Below, one piece after another: positions 7,877-15,543 of a stretch of DNA of 64,000 bases; the stretch's first letter is position 1; every line of letters starts with the position of its first letter. The position numbers and the translations under genes are program-made. The stretch covers positions 18,576 through 82,575 of the forward strand of contig JAAWRC010000014.1 in assembly GCA_022800815.1 (NCBI GenBank), written 5' to 3'. The notes beneath the pieces were generated by a model, which made no database searches, was not told the origin of the DNA, and worked only from the letters and a program-made list of their open reading frames with translations. Source of the DNA: Lachnospiraceae bacterium. GTDB taxonomy: Bacteria; Bacillota; Clostridia; Lachnospirales; Lachnospiraceae.

Positions 7877-8003
7877 GCCCGTGCAGAGGAAGTATGCCAC
7901 TGGGGTGGCGCACGGGCGGTGCGACGAGTAGGGGAAAAGACTTCTCCCCTACTCGATTGCGTAGCCCTATGCAGAGGAAGTATGCCGCAGAAGCGGCGCA
8001 TGG
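7877..8003. repeat. Tandem pair of stem-loops with a conserved internal loop, separated by a long palindrome
   Basis: Two similar modules lie about 89 bp apart. The first has outer stem GCCCGTGC/GCACGGGC (7877-7884, 7910-7917) and inner stem GCCAC/GTGGC. The second has outer stem CTATGC/GCATGG (7967-7972, 7998-8003) and inner stem GCCGC/GCGGC. Both carry the identical asymmetric internal loop AGAGGAAGTAT. Stem bases differ between copies but pairing is kept. Between them lies a palindrome, CGAGTAGGGGA (7925-7935) with TCCCCTACTCG (7945-7955). The block is the 3' flank of the minus-strand HD-GYP gene and directly follows the RNA terminator. It looks like a repeated extragenic palindromic element. 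Confidence 0.6.
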
Positions 8004-8024
8004 CGAGTAGGGAGAAAACCCTCC

Positions 8025-9491
8025 TTATGTTTCTTCCCAGCAGCGGCTTTCTTCGAACAGGCGGACCAGTTCCGCGTCCAGCTTTCCCTCCTTTTCCGCC
8101 ATGATCTCCAGCACGGCCAGGGCCCGCTCTATGGGCATGCCCGGCTTGTAGGGGCGGTCGTCGGCGGTCAGGGCGTCGAAGATGTCCAGGATCGTGAGGA
8201 TGCGGACCTCCACGGGAATCTCCTCCTCCGTGAGATGGGCGGGATAACCGCTGCCGTTCAGGAATTCGTGGTGGGAGGAGGCCCATTCCCGCACATGGGA
8301 GAAGTCCTGGGAAAACCGGATTTGGGACAGAAGCTTTCTGGTGGCGGACACATGGGACTCCATGACGATCCGCTCCTCCTGGGAGAGGGTGCCTTTGCGG
8401 ATGGAGAGCATGGCGTATTCTTCCGGGGAAAGCCAGGGCTTCTCCCGTCCTTCCCGGTCGGTGAAGGTCCTGGCCGCCAGCTCCTCCAGGGCCGCCAGCG
8501 TTTCGTCGGAGAGAAAGCCGGCGGTGTTGGCGGCTTCGACCAGTTTTTCGGCCTGGCGGGTCCGGTCGGTCAGCTCCTCCTGCTCCTCGCCGGAAAGGTG
8601 GTCGGAGAGCCGGTCGATCTCCCCTTGCATCCGGAGAAGCTCCATGCGGTGGAGAAATGCCGTGCGCTGTTCCGGCAGAAGCCTGGCCGGTTTGTCCATA
8701 ATCTCCAGGGGGATGACCAGCTTGCCGATGTCGTGGAGCCAGACGCTCATCAAAAGTTCCTCCCGCCTGGCGGCGGAGAAGGGCGCTTCCTCCCCGGAGG
8801 AGGAGGCTTTTTCGTTCAGATAATCCAGAAATCGGTTCCCGTAGGCGGCCATGTGCCTGGTGTGGCTGCCGTTGTAGGGGCTTCGCTCATCGATGGCGGA
8901 GGACATGACGCGGACAAAGGAGCGGAACAGCTCCTTGATGTCCTGGATGTAACGGACGTTCTGGATGGTGATGGCGGCCTGGGAGGCGACGGATTCCAAT
9001 ACCAGGGCCATGTCCTTCGGGAACGGGCATACATTTCCGGCATCATCCATGGCGTTGATGAGCTGGAGAACGCCCAGCTTTTCCCCCTCCCGGTTGCACA
9101 TGGGGACGGCCAGCATGGATTTCGTGTGGTATCCGGTGAGGGAGTCGTAACGGATGGGGCCGGAGAAGTCGTATTCCCGGCATTCCTTCACGTCATCCAC
9201 GCTGAGGGTCCGCCCCTCCAAAAGAGCCATGGCGCACATGTTTTCCCTCTTTAGGGGGACGGGCACTATGTCCGGGTCCCTGCCGTCACCGCCGGAATAG
9301 ACCCGCATGGTGTGATTGCGCATGATCTTAAACCGCAGGACGTCGCCGTCCAGCAGGTACAGGGTTCCCGCATCGCAGTGCGCCAGTTCCATGACGCAGG
9401 TTAAGAGCTGGTCCAGTAGGCGGTTCAGGTCCCGCTCGGCGGAGAGCTGCACACCGATCTTCAAAATGCGTTCCATGTCTTCCTGTTTCAT
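8025..9491 (-). CDS. GAF domain / HD-GYP domain signalling phosphohydrolase
   Basis: 488 aa, no membrane segments. Residues about 10-180 form a GAF sensor domain, and the rest an HD-type phosphohydrolase domain with the metal-binding HDIGK motif and, later, HHEFLNGSGYP, the HD-GYP signature. Such domains hydrolyse cyclic di-GMP or related dinucleotides. A long insertion (about residues 270-360, rich in Glu/Arg/Leu) separates the HD motif from the HHE motif. It is the last gene of a minus-strand operon with a cyclase and a metallo-beta-lactamase-fold protein, and its ATG overlaps the preceding stop by 4 bp. The ligand of the GAF domain and the true substrate are unknown. Confidence 0.85.
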   Translation of the reverse strand: MKQEDMERILKIGVQLSAERDLNRLLDQLLTCVMELAHCDAGTLYLLDGDVLRFKIMRNHTMRVYSGGDGRDPDIVPVPLKRENMCAMALLEGRTLSVDDVKECREYDFSGPIRYDSLTGYHTKSMLAVPMCNREGEKLGVLQLINAMDDAGNVCPFPKDMALVLESVASQAAITIQNVRYIQDIKELFRSFVRVMSSAIDERSPYNGSHTRHMAAYGNRFLDYLNEKASSSGEEAPFSAARREELLMSVWLHDIGKLVIPLEIMDKPARLLPEQRTAFLHRMELLRMQGEIDRLSDHLSGEEQEELTDRTRQAEKLVEAANTAGFLSDETLAALEELAARTFTDREGREKPWLSPEEYAMLSIRKGTLSQEERIVMESHVSATRKLLSQIRFSQDFSHVREWASSHHEFLNGSGYPAHLTEEEIPVEVRILTILDIFDALTADDRPYKPGMPIERALAVLEIMAEKEGKLDAELVRLFEESRCWEET

Positions 9492-10306
9492 AATGTGATC
9501 ACCATACCTTCCCTCGCAAAACAGCAGGCGGCATCCATCCGGACGGCCCTTTTCTCCTGCGTCCTGAGAAACGAATCCGAATAGTTCGAGTCATAATGTG
9601 TCATCAGTATTTTTTTTGCTCCAGCCGCCTGTCGGAGGCGGATCCCCTGCTCCCAGGTGGAATGCCCCCAGCCCTTTTTCAGATCCTCCGGCGCAAAGCC
9701 TGCATCCCAGATCAACAGGTCGGCGTCACGGGAAAATTCCGTCAGGGCGGGGAGGATGGAAGCGTTCGTCTCGCAGTCCGGCGTATAGACCAGGCTTTTG
9801 ACGGTTCCGTCCGGGGCGGCAGCCTCCAGCCGGTAGAGGAGACTTCCGCCAGGGTGGTTTCCGGCCATGGTATGTCCCTCCAGCCCGTTTAAGGAAAAAC
9901 GTTCGTTTGTCCAGAGCTCGTGGAGCCAGACCCTGGCGGGAAAATCGGACAGGGCCACCGGCCAGAAGGGGGGACCGACCAAAGTTTCCAGCTTGTGGAA
10001 GGAGGCGGCCTTCGCATAGATATGGATTTCGGCGGCCGGATCGAAAAAGGGCGAAAAGGAGGGCAGGCCCATCACGTGGTCCAGATGGAGGTGGCTGAGC
10101 AGGATGTGGATTTTTTCCCGGTTCCCGCCTGCATCCAGGGTTCGGCCGAGGGCCGACAGGCCGCTGCCGCCGTCCAAAACCACCAGGTCCCTTCCGCAGT
10201 CCGCACAGATGCAGGACGTATTTCCGCCGAAATCCAGAAATTCCCGTTCCGGCCTGGGGGCTGAGCCCCGCACCCCCCAGACCGTTATGTTCCATTCTTG
10301 TTGCAT
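9488..10306 (-). CDS. MBL-fold metallohydrolase
   Basis: A 272-aa metallo-beta-lactamase-fold protein. The metal-binding motif SHLHLDH is present, preceded by the GGNTSC and LDGGSGL strands, and a later YTPDCE and a C-terminal MTHYDS supply further ligands. The layout resembles the ribonuclease Z/phosphodiesterase-like branch of the fold, which in signalling operons may cleave cyclic nucleotides; that role is inferred from the cyclase next door. The stop overlaps the HD-GYP start (ATGA), so the two are translationally coupled. The 95-bp gap to the cyclase contains a degenerate repeat element. Confidence 0.8.
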   Translation of the reverse strand: MQQEWNITVWGVRGSAPRPEREFLDFGGNTSCICADCGRDLVVLDGGSGLSALGRTLDAGGNREKIHILLSHLHLDHVMGLPSFSPFFDPAAEIHIYAKAASFHKLETLVGPPFWPVALSDFPARVWLHELWTNERFSLNGLEGHTMAGNHPGGSLLYRLEAAAPDGTVKSLVYTPDCETNASILPALTEFSRDADLLIWDAGFAPEDLKKGWGHSTWEQGIRLRQAAGAKKILMTHYDSNYSDSFLRTQEKRAVRMDAACCFAREGMVITL

Positions 10307-10333
10307 ATCCTCACCTCCGCTTTTTATCGAATC

Positions 10334-10390
10334 TTCTGGCGATATTTCCGGGAAAAGCCCTCTGCGCCGTGGACGGACATATTGTCAGAA
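10334..10390. repeat. Internally deleted relic of the 210-bp inverted-repeat element
   Basis: The stretch matches the arm and shoulder of the elements at 43764 and 50398 (shared GGGAAAAGCCCTCTGCGCCG and GGACGGACATATTG segments). The central part, roughly 100-130 bp, and the terminal repeats are missing. The remaining arms TTCTGGCGATAT (10334-10345) and ATATTGTCAGAA (10379-10390) still pair over 12 bp with two G-T pairs. Confidence 0.65.
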
Positions 10391-10401
10391 GGTTCCCGCG
10401 A

Positions 10402-12186
10402 TTATATTATCTCGTCCAGCGTCAAAACTTCAAAGCCCTCTTTTTTTCCCTTGAGCGGGATCGTGGCACCCAGGGAGGTGGTCCGGATGCGTCCCTCCAG
10501 GGCGTTGGCGACTGCCCTGGAGATATAGATCGTGCCGCCGGGAGCGTTGGCCTCCAGCCGTGCCGCCGTGTTGACCGTGTCACCGATGGCGGTGTAATCC
10601 ATCCGCCTGGGGGAGCCGATGTTGCCGACGACGGCCTCTCCCAGGTGGATGCCGATGCCGAAGGAGACAGTCTGGCCGTATGTTTTCAGAAGCTCCTCCG
10701 AGAGGGCTTTTGAGCCATCCACCATGTCCATGGCCGCCCTGGCGGCCCGCATGACGGAATCCGCCTGGGGAAGCGGGGCGCCCCAGAAGGCCATGGCGGC
10801 ATCGCCCACGAACTTGTCCAGGGTTCCGCCGTTTTTCAGGATGCAGTCGGAGATCAGGGTCAGGTAGCGGTTCAGGATTTTCACCACCTTTTTCGGCTCC
10901 AGATGCTCTGACATGGACGTGAAGCCCCGCACGTCCACGAACAGCACGGCGATTTCGGTCTGTCTCCCGCCAAGTTCCAGGGCGTCCGTCCCGTCCTTTA
11001 GAATCTCCGTCACGATCTCCGGCGCCACGTAGCGGCGGAAGGTGTTGGTGACTTTTTGCCGTTCCAGGGTGGCCTGGACGTAGTTGACGGCCAGGCAGAC
11101 GGCGTAGAGAACGGTCAGGCCCGCCGGAATCCAGAGAACGTGGAGGATGTGGCCGGTCCGGTACATGCCCAGGCAGAGGAGGAACCAGCCGCCGGAAAGG
11201 AGGATCCAGAGCAGGGCGGAGATGCGGACCCGGCATCGCCTGAACAGGAGGAAGCCGAGCGTCAGAAGGAGGAACAAAAGGAAAAGCTGGAGACCGTCGG
11301 AGACTTCTGTCTTATAGTCGCCCCACAGGAGGGCCTGGATGGCGTTGGCCTGATATTCCACGCCGTACATGGGACTTGCGTGGTCGGCGGAAGTTACGTA
11401 GCTGTCCTGGAGTCCGGCCGCATAGGGGCCGATCAGGACGATCTTTCCATCGAAGTAATCCGGGGACACGGTCCCGGAGAGAACGTCGGAGATGGAGATC
11501 ATGGCGAAGTCGCCGGGCGTTCCGCAAAAGGGCAGATACCAAAAACCGTGGCCGTCGGTGGGCGGCTCCGTGACGCTGCCGCCGTAAGCCCTGGCGGCGG
11601 CCAGGGCGAGGGAGGGAATCCGGATTCCGCTTGGCAGGGTCAGATACAGCATGTGGTGGCGCAAGATGCCGTCGGAGTCCATCATGGCGTTGATATGCCC
11701 CTGCGTGGATGCCGCCTTCAGGGCTTTGTAAGGCTCGCTGTAGGCGGTGACGGAATGGGGGGAGAGGGCGTAGTCGCCGCCGCTTTCCACGAGGGCGCTG
11801 CCGAATTCCGCCGCACAGGCGGTGATCACGTTCGGATATCGCCCCGCCGCCTCGGCGAGCCTCCGGTCTGCCGCCGGGTCCGATTCGCCGCTGTAGAGGA
11901 CGTCGATCCCGATCACGGCGGGACGGCATTCCTCGGAAGCGTTTAAGATTTCCAGAGCCTCGGCGACGGGATTTCGGCCCCATTGCTGGTAAGGGCCGTA
12001 GACCTCCAGGGCCTTCTGGTCGATCCCCACCAGGACTATTTTTCCGTCGGAGGCGGCACGCTCCTGATAGAGGGCGTCGGAGAGGGCCAGGTCGGCCGAT
12101 CGGAACAGGCCCAGCCCAAGGATCAGGGTCAGAAGCCCTGCCGCAGACAGGGCGAAAAGAAAGGTGCGGAATCGTCGGTTTTTCAT
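10402..12186 (-). CDS. CHASE2-domain adenylate/guanylate cyclase (class III)
   Basis: 594 aa. One N-terminal membrane segment (about residues 8-28) is followed by an extracytoplasmic CHASE2 sensor domain (KIVLVGIDQKALEVYGPYQQW onward). A group of three membrane segments follows (about 300-380), then a cytoplasmic class III cyclase domain. That domain shows LFVDVRGFT with the first metal Asp, FVGDAAMAFWG with the second, and MDYTAIGDTVNTAARLE. It probably makes cAMP in response to an outside signal. The ATG overlaps the stop of the upstream FecR-like lipoprotein frame (ATGA), suggesting that lipoprotein feeds the sensor. Substrate preference, ATP or GTP, is not decided here. Confidence 0.88.
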   Translation of the reverse strand: MKNRRFRTFLFALSAAGLLTLILGLGLFRSADLALSDALYQERAASDGKIVLVGIDQKALEVYGPYQQWGRNPVAEALEILNASEECRPAVIGIDVLYSGESDPAADRRLAEAAGRYPNVITACAAEFGSALVESGGDYALSPHSVTAYSEPYKALKAASTQGHINAMMDSDGILRHHMLYLTLPSGIRIPSLALAAARAYGGSVTEPPTDGHGFWYLPFCGTPGDFAMISISDVLSGTVSPDYFDGKIVLIGPYAAGLQDSYVTSADHASPMYGVEYQANAIQALLWGDYKTEVSDGLQLFLLFLLLTLGFLLFRRCRVRISALLWILLSGGWFLLCLGMYRTGHILHVLWIPAGLTVLYAVCLAVNYVQATLERQKVTNTFRRYVAPEIVTEILKDGTDALELGGRQTEIAVLFVDVRGFTSMSEHLEPKKVVKILNRYLTLISDCILKNGGTLDKFVGDAAMAFWGAPLPQADSVMRAARAAMDMVDGSKALSEELLKTYGQTVSFGIGIHLGEAVVGNIGSPRRMDYTAIGDTVNTAARLEANAPGGTIYISRAVANALEGRIRTTSLGATIPLKGKKEGFEVLTLDEII

Positions 12187-12660
12187 GTGTTCTCCTTTTG
12201 GGCGGCAGCGGATTTATTGGAAAAAGCCGATGCCGCTTCTGAGAGCTGGCTTTTAAGCTCGCCGACGGTGGCAGCGAGAGATTCCTCCCGGTTATATAGT
12301 TCCTGATAGGAAACGGAATCTAAAAGCTCGAAGCGTTCGTCCGTCCGGGACTGGATTTCGGCGAAAATCTGCTCGAATGAACTCTGTCTTGTCGAAGGGG
12401 ATCCGGTCGACGCCGTCCCCGTTCCAGACATAGCCGGTGAAGCCGTAGCCAGGCGCATCCCGGAACGTGTAGGCTCCCAGGATCAGCAGATTCTCCATGC
12501 TGTCGTCGGCTACCTCCACGGAGCCCTCGGATTTTGCAAGGTGTATGGTGGCGGCCCTTGCGGTTTCGCCGCCGCAGGAGGAGAGCCAGAAGCCGGAAAA
12601 CAGGATGGAAAGGATTGCGAGTGCCGCAGCGATGCGCCGGATAGGGCTTTTTTGTCCCAT
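12183..12660 (-). pseudogene. FecR-like lipoprotein gene split by a frameshift
   Basis: The N-terminal frame, from ATG at 12660, encodes a signal peptide with lipobox LSSC and a FecR-like start (ATIHLAKSEGSVEVADDS) similar to the lipoprotein at 22560. In that frame the product changes character around 12400. The sequence continues sensibly only in another frame (FEQIFAEIQSRTDERFELL to AAQKENT), whose stop overlaps the cyclase start as ATGA. An extra base, or two missing, at about 12390-12420 would join the halves. It may be a real inactivation, a sequencing error, or less likely programmed frameshifting. A TATACA box just upstream of the ATG could be its promoter, but no ribosome site is obvious. 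Confidence 0.6.
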
Positions 12661-12761
12661 GCAGTTTATTGTATAACAGAACGGACGGGATTGCAAGAAT
12701 TTGTGGCCGCCGGTCTCTTTTTCGGAGACGAATGTCTGTGAATGCCATTTCCCGCCGGGTC

Positions 12762-12790
12762 TTGCATTCGCCGGCCATCTGTGATAAAGT
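12762..12790 (+). promoter_or_regulatory. Possible promoter for a short terminated transcript
   Basis: TTGCAT at 12762-12767, a 17-bp spacer, then TAAAGT at 12785-12790, a moderate match. A strong terminator follows about 55 bp later. Confidence 0.3.
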
Positions 12791-12844
12791 GATATCAAAG
12801 AAATCAATGTGTGGCATATAAGAAAAGGAAAAGGTAAGATGGAG

Positions 12845-12887
12845 CTGCTGCTTCAACGGTTGAACATCGTGGAGCGGCAGTTTTTTT
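12845..12887 (+). terminator. Strong intrinsic terminator in the 12661-13018 intergenic region
   Basis: CTGCTGCT (12845-12852) pairs with AGCGGCAG (12873-12880), one G-T pair, with an inner TCAA/TTGA hairpin, followed by seven T (12881-12887). There is no annotated plus-strand gene upstream, so it ends either a small RNA or a leader transcript. The rest of this gap holds divergent promoters and nothing else recognisable. Confidence 0.75.
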
Positions 12888-12942
12888 GCGAAAATTTTGA
12901 CAAAGACACAAAGATAAGTCAAGTTTTCCAAAAGACGTCCTA

Positions 12943-12971
12943 TTGTGTCGCCAATATTTATTTATTATACT
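12943..12971 (+). promoter_or_regulatory. Promoter for the aminotransferase/transport cluster
   Basis: TTGTGT at 12943-12948, 17 bp, TATACT at 12966-12971; the ATG at 13019 has an AAAGGAGG site. Confidence 0.55.
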
Positions 12972-13018
12972 AAAACCAACCTAATCGTACAGAAATTATT
13001 GGCAAAGGAGGAAGCAAT

Positions 13019-14251
13019 ATGCCGGGACCGGGAGCATTTTGGATTGGAGAGGAAGAGATCAACGAGGTGGTTGACGTGCTGAAAGGAGGACATCTGTCCC
13101 GCTATGGCAGCTATGACGATCCGAATTTCAAGCACAAGGTGATTTCCTTTGAGGAGGAGTTTGCAAAGTTTTCAGAGGTGAAGCACTGTCTGGCCGTATC
13201 CGGAGGGACCAGTGCGCTGATCAACTGCCTGGTGTCCATGGGCGTGGGGCCTGGCGACGAGGTCATCGTGCCGGGCTACACCTTCGTGGCCACCATGTCG
13301 GCGGTGCTGTTTGCGAAGGCGGTTCCCATTCTGGCGGAGATCGACGAATCCCTGACCATGGACCCGGATGACTTCGAGAGAAAGATCACGCCCCGGACGA
13401 AGGCCGTCATTCCCGTCCACATGCTGGGGAACCCCTGCGACATGGACCGGATCATGGAGATCGCCGACCGGCACGGGATCATGGTTCTGGAGGACAGCTG
13501 TCAGGCCTGCGGTGCCTCCTACAAGGGACGCCCCGTGGGCAGTTTTGGGAAGATGTCGGCCTTTTCCCTGAACATTTTCAAGACGATCACGGCGGGGGAC
13601 GGCGGCATGCTCACCACCAATGACGATGAACTGTTCAAACGGGCGTTCGCCTTCCACGACCAGGGGCATCTCCCCTACCGGGCGGGGGCGGAGATCGGCG
13701 GCAGGACCATCATCGGAATGAACCAGAGGGTCAACGAGGTGAGCGGTGCGGTGGCCCTGGCCCAGGTGAGGAAGCTGCCCAGGATCCTTGACGTTCTCAG
13801 AAAGAACAAGGCGCAGCTAAAGAGCAGACTGGGTGGGCTTCCCGGTTTTCGGTTCCGAAGGATCAACGACGAGGGCGAGTGCGGGACCATTCTGACACTG
13901 ATTTTTGACACGGAGGAGTTGGCAGAGCGTTTCTGTAAAGAGGTGGGCACGAAGGTGGTCTACGAGTCCGGCTGGCACGTCTATGCCCATATGGAGCAGA
14001 TCCTGAACAAATGCACCACCAGTTCGTTCAAATGTCCTTACGAGTGCCCCGTTTACGGACGGGATGTCCGGTACAGGAACGACATGCTTCCGCAGACGGA
14101 CGCCATTTTAAAGAGGAGCGTCAACATCAGCGTCGGCGTGGTGGACGGTGCGCTGGCCGCCGGCTTCGGCATCAACATCAATTCCTTTGAGGAGGAGATC
14201 GACGAGGCGGCCGACCAGGTGGTCCGGGCCCTGAGAAAGATCATGGCTTGA
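13019..14251 (+). CDS. DegT/DnrJ/EryC1/StrS family aminotransferase (first of two)
   Basis: A 410-aa PLP-dependent enzyme of the sugar aminotransferase superfamily. The substrate-loop opening (FWIGEEEINEVVDVLKGG), SGGTSALINCLV, EDSCQACGA and the PLP lysine in NIFKTITAGDGG (Lys188) are in the expected order. Such enzymes aminate keto-sugars or keto-cyclitols, usually with glutamate or glutamine as donor. The actual substrate is not evident. A second, clearly different family member follows 22 bp later, and then a ribose-type ABC transporter, so uptake and amination (or the reverse deamination) of a sugar or cyclitol is a reasonable inference. It starts the operon from the promoter at 12943. 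Confidence 0.85.
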   Translation: MPGPGAFWIGEEEINEVVDVLKGGHLSRYGSYDDPNFKHKVISFEEEFAKFSEVKHCLAVSGGTSALINCLVSMGVGPGDEVIVPGYTFVATMSAVLFAKAVPILAEIDESLTMDPDDFERKITPRTKAVIPVHMLGNPCDMDRIMEIADRHGIMVLEDSCQACGASYKGRPVGSFGKMSAFSLNIFKTITAGDGGMLTTNDDELFKRAFAFHDQGHLPYRAGAEIGGRTIIGMNQRVNEVSGAVALAQVRKLPRILDVLRKNKAQLKSRLGGLPGFRFRRINDEGECGTILTLIFDTEELAERFCKEVGTKVVYESGWHVYAHMEQILNKCTTSSFKCPYECPVYGRDVRYRNDMLPQTDAILKRSVNISVGVVDGALAAGFGININSFEEEIDEAADQVVRALRKIMA

Positions 14252-14273
14252 GAAAAAAGAAGGAGGAAAAGGT

Positions 14274-15524
14274 ATGAATTTTAACGTGGGGATTGATTTC
14301 CTGGTGAAGGAGAACCCGGTGGGGGCGATCTTCGGGGACGACGAGATTGATGCGGTGGCCCGAGTCATCCGCTCCGGAAAAACCCTGGCCTACGGGGAGA
14401 ACAGGGACCGGTTCGAGGAGGCTTTTGCAAAGTACGTCGGTGCGAAGCACTGCATTACGACCTCGTCGGGGACGACGGCCCTGGATCTGGCCGTGACGAT
14501 CCTCTGCCTGAAGGAGGGGGACGAGGTCATTGCGACGCCGCAGAGCTTTCGGGCGACCTACCTTAAGCTGGCATCCAAAAACATTACCATCAAATTTGCG
14601 GACGTGTTTCCCGACACGCTGAACATGGATCCGTCGACCATCGAGGACAAGATCACGGAGCGGACGAAGGCCATCGTGATCATGGACTATGCCGGGAATC
14701 CCAACGACATGGATGCCATCATGGAGATTGCGAAAAGGCACAACCTGCGGATCATCGAGGATGCGGCCCATGCGCCCGGTGCATCTTACCGGGGGAGGAA
14801 GGTGGGATCCATGGCCGACCTGACCTGTTTCTCCTTCCAGTCCTTAAAAAACATGTCCCTGGGCGGGGAGGGCGGGGCCGTCACCACCGACGACGACGAG
14901 CTGGCTGCGGCGGCCGAGGAGATCCGCGCCTACGGGATTCTGGGGGAAAAGAAGGAGAGAAAGGAGGCGGCCATCGGGCCGTACAAGCCCTTGAGGCACA
15001 TTTACGACCACGCCAGCTTTTCCTACACCCACGACTGGACCCGCATCGACGAGATCGGCACCAACATGCGCATTACGGAGATGCAGGCGGCCATCGGCCT
15101 GGCGCAGCTTCCCAAGCTGGATTCCTTCAACGACATGCGTATCGCCATTGCGGAAAAGTACAATCAGGCGTTTAACCGGGTGGAGGGTCTCGGTACGCTG
15201 AAGGTGGACCCGAGGGACCGGTGCGTGTATCACCTGTATCCCGTGTTTATCGACCCGGAGGTGCTGGGGGTGGACCTGCAGGGCTTTATCGATTACCTGC
15301 AGTTTGAAAAACGGATCCAGATCATCCTGCGGTTCTTCCCGGCGACGGTTGCGGACTACATGGTGTATCAGGGACACGGCCTGGGCGAATCGCCGGTCTG
15401 CGAGAAGATCTGGTTTGAGCGGCAGGTCAATCTCCCCATCAATCCCAAGATGACGGACGTGGAGGTGGCTTACGTCATAAACAGCGTCACGGAGGCGGCG
15501 GAACATTTTAAGAATCGGAAATGA
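14274..15524 (+). CDS. DegT/DnrJ/EryC1/StrS family aminotransferase (second of two)
   Basis: A 416-aa member of the same superfamily as its neighbour, but from a different branch. It shows TSSGTTALDLAV, EDAAHAPGASYRGRKVGS and the PLP lysine in FQSLKNMSLGGEGG (Lys192). The C-terminal domain carries RITEMQAAIGLAQL, the usual dimer and substrate-binding region. Tandem copies with distinct sequences may form a heterodimer or act on two positions of one substrate; the sequence does not show which. An AAGGAGG-like site precedes the ATG. The transporter ATPase gene follows 19 bp downstream. Confidence 0.85.
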   Translation: MNFNVGIDFLVKENPVGAIFGDDEIDAVARVIRSGKTLAYGENRDRFEEAFAKYVGAKHCITTSSGTTALDLAVTILCLKEGDEVIATPQSFRATYLKLASKNITIKFADVFPDTLNMDPSTIEDKITERTKAIVIMDYAGNPNDMDAIMEIAKRHNLRIIEDAAHAPGASYRGRKVGSMADLTCFSFQSLKNMSLGGEGGAVTTDDDELAAAAEEIRAYGILGEKKERKEAAIGPYKPLRHIYDHASFSYTHDWTRIDEIGTNMRITEMQAAIGLAQLPKLDSFNDMRIAIAEKYNQAFNRVEGLGTLKVDPRDRCVYHLYPVFIDPEVLGVDLQGFIDYLQFEKRIQIILRFFPATVADYMVYQGHGLGESPVCEKIWFERQVNLPINPKMTDVEVAYVINSVTEAAEHFKNRK

Positions 15525-15543
15525 CGGGAGGCGGTCTTAGAAG

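Noticed and set aside
12839..12973. Small frame (about 44 codons) overlapping the terminator at 12845-12887
   Set aside because: It reads through the terminator stem and T-run and ends at the next promoter; no domain or conservation can be argued.
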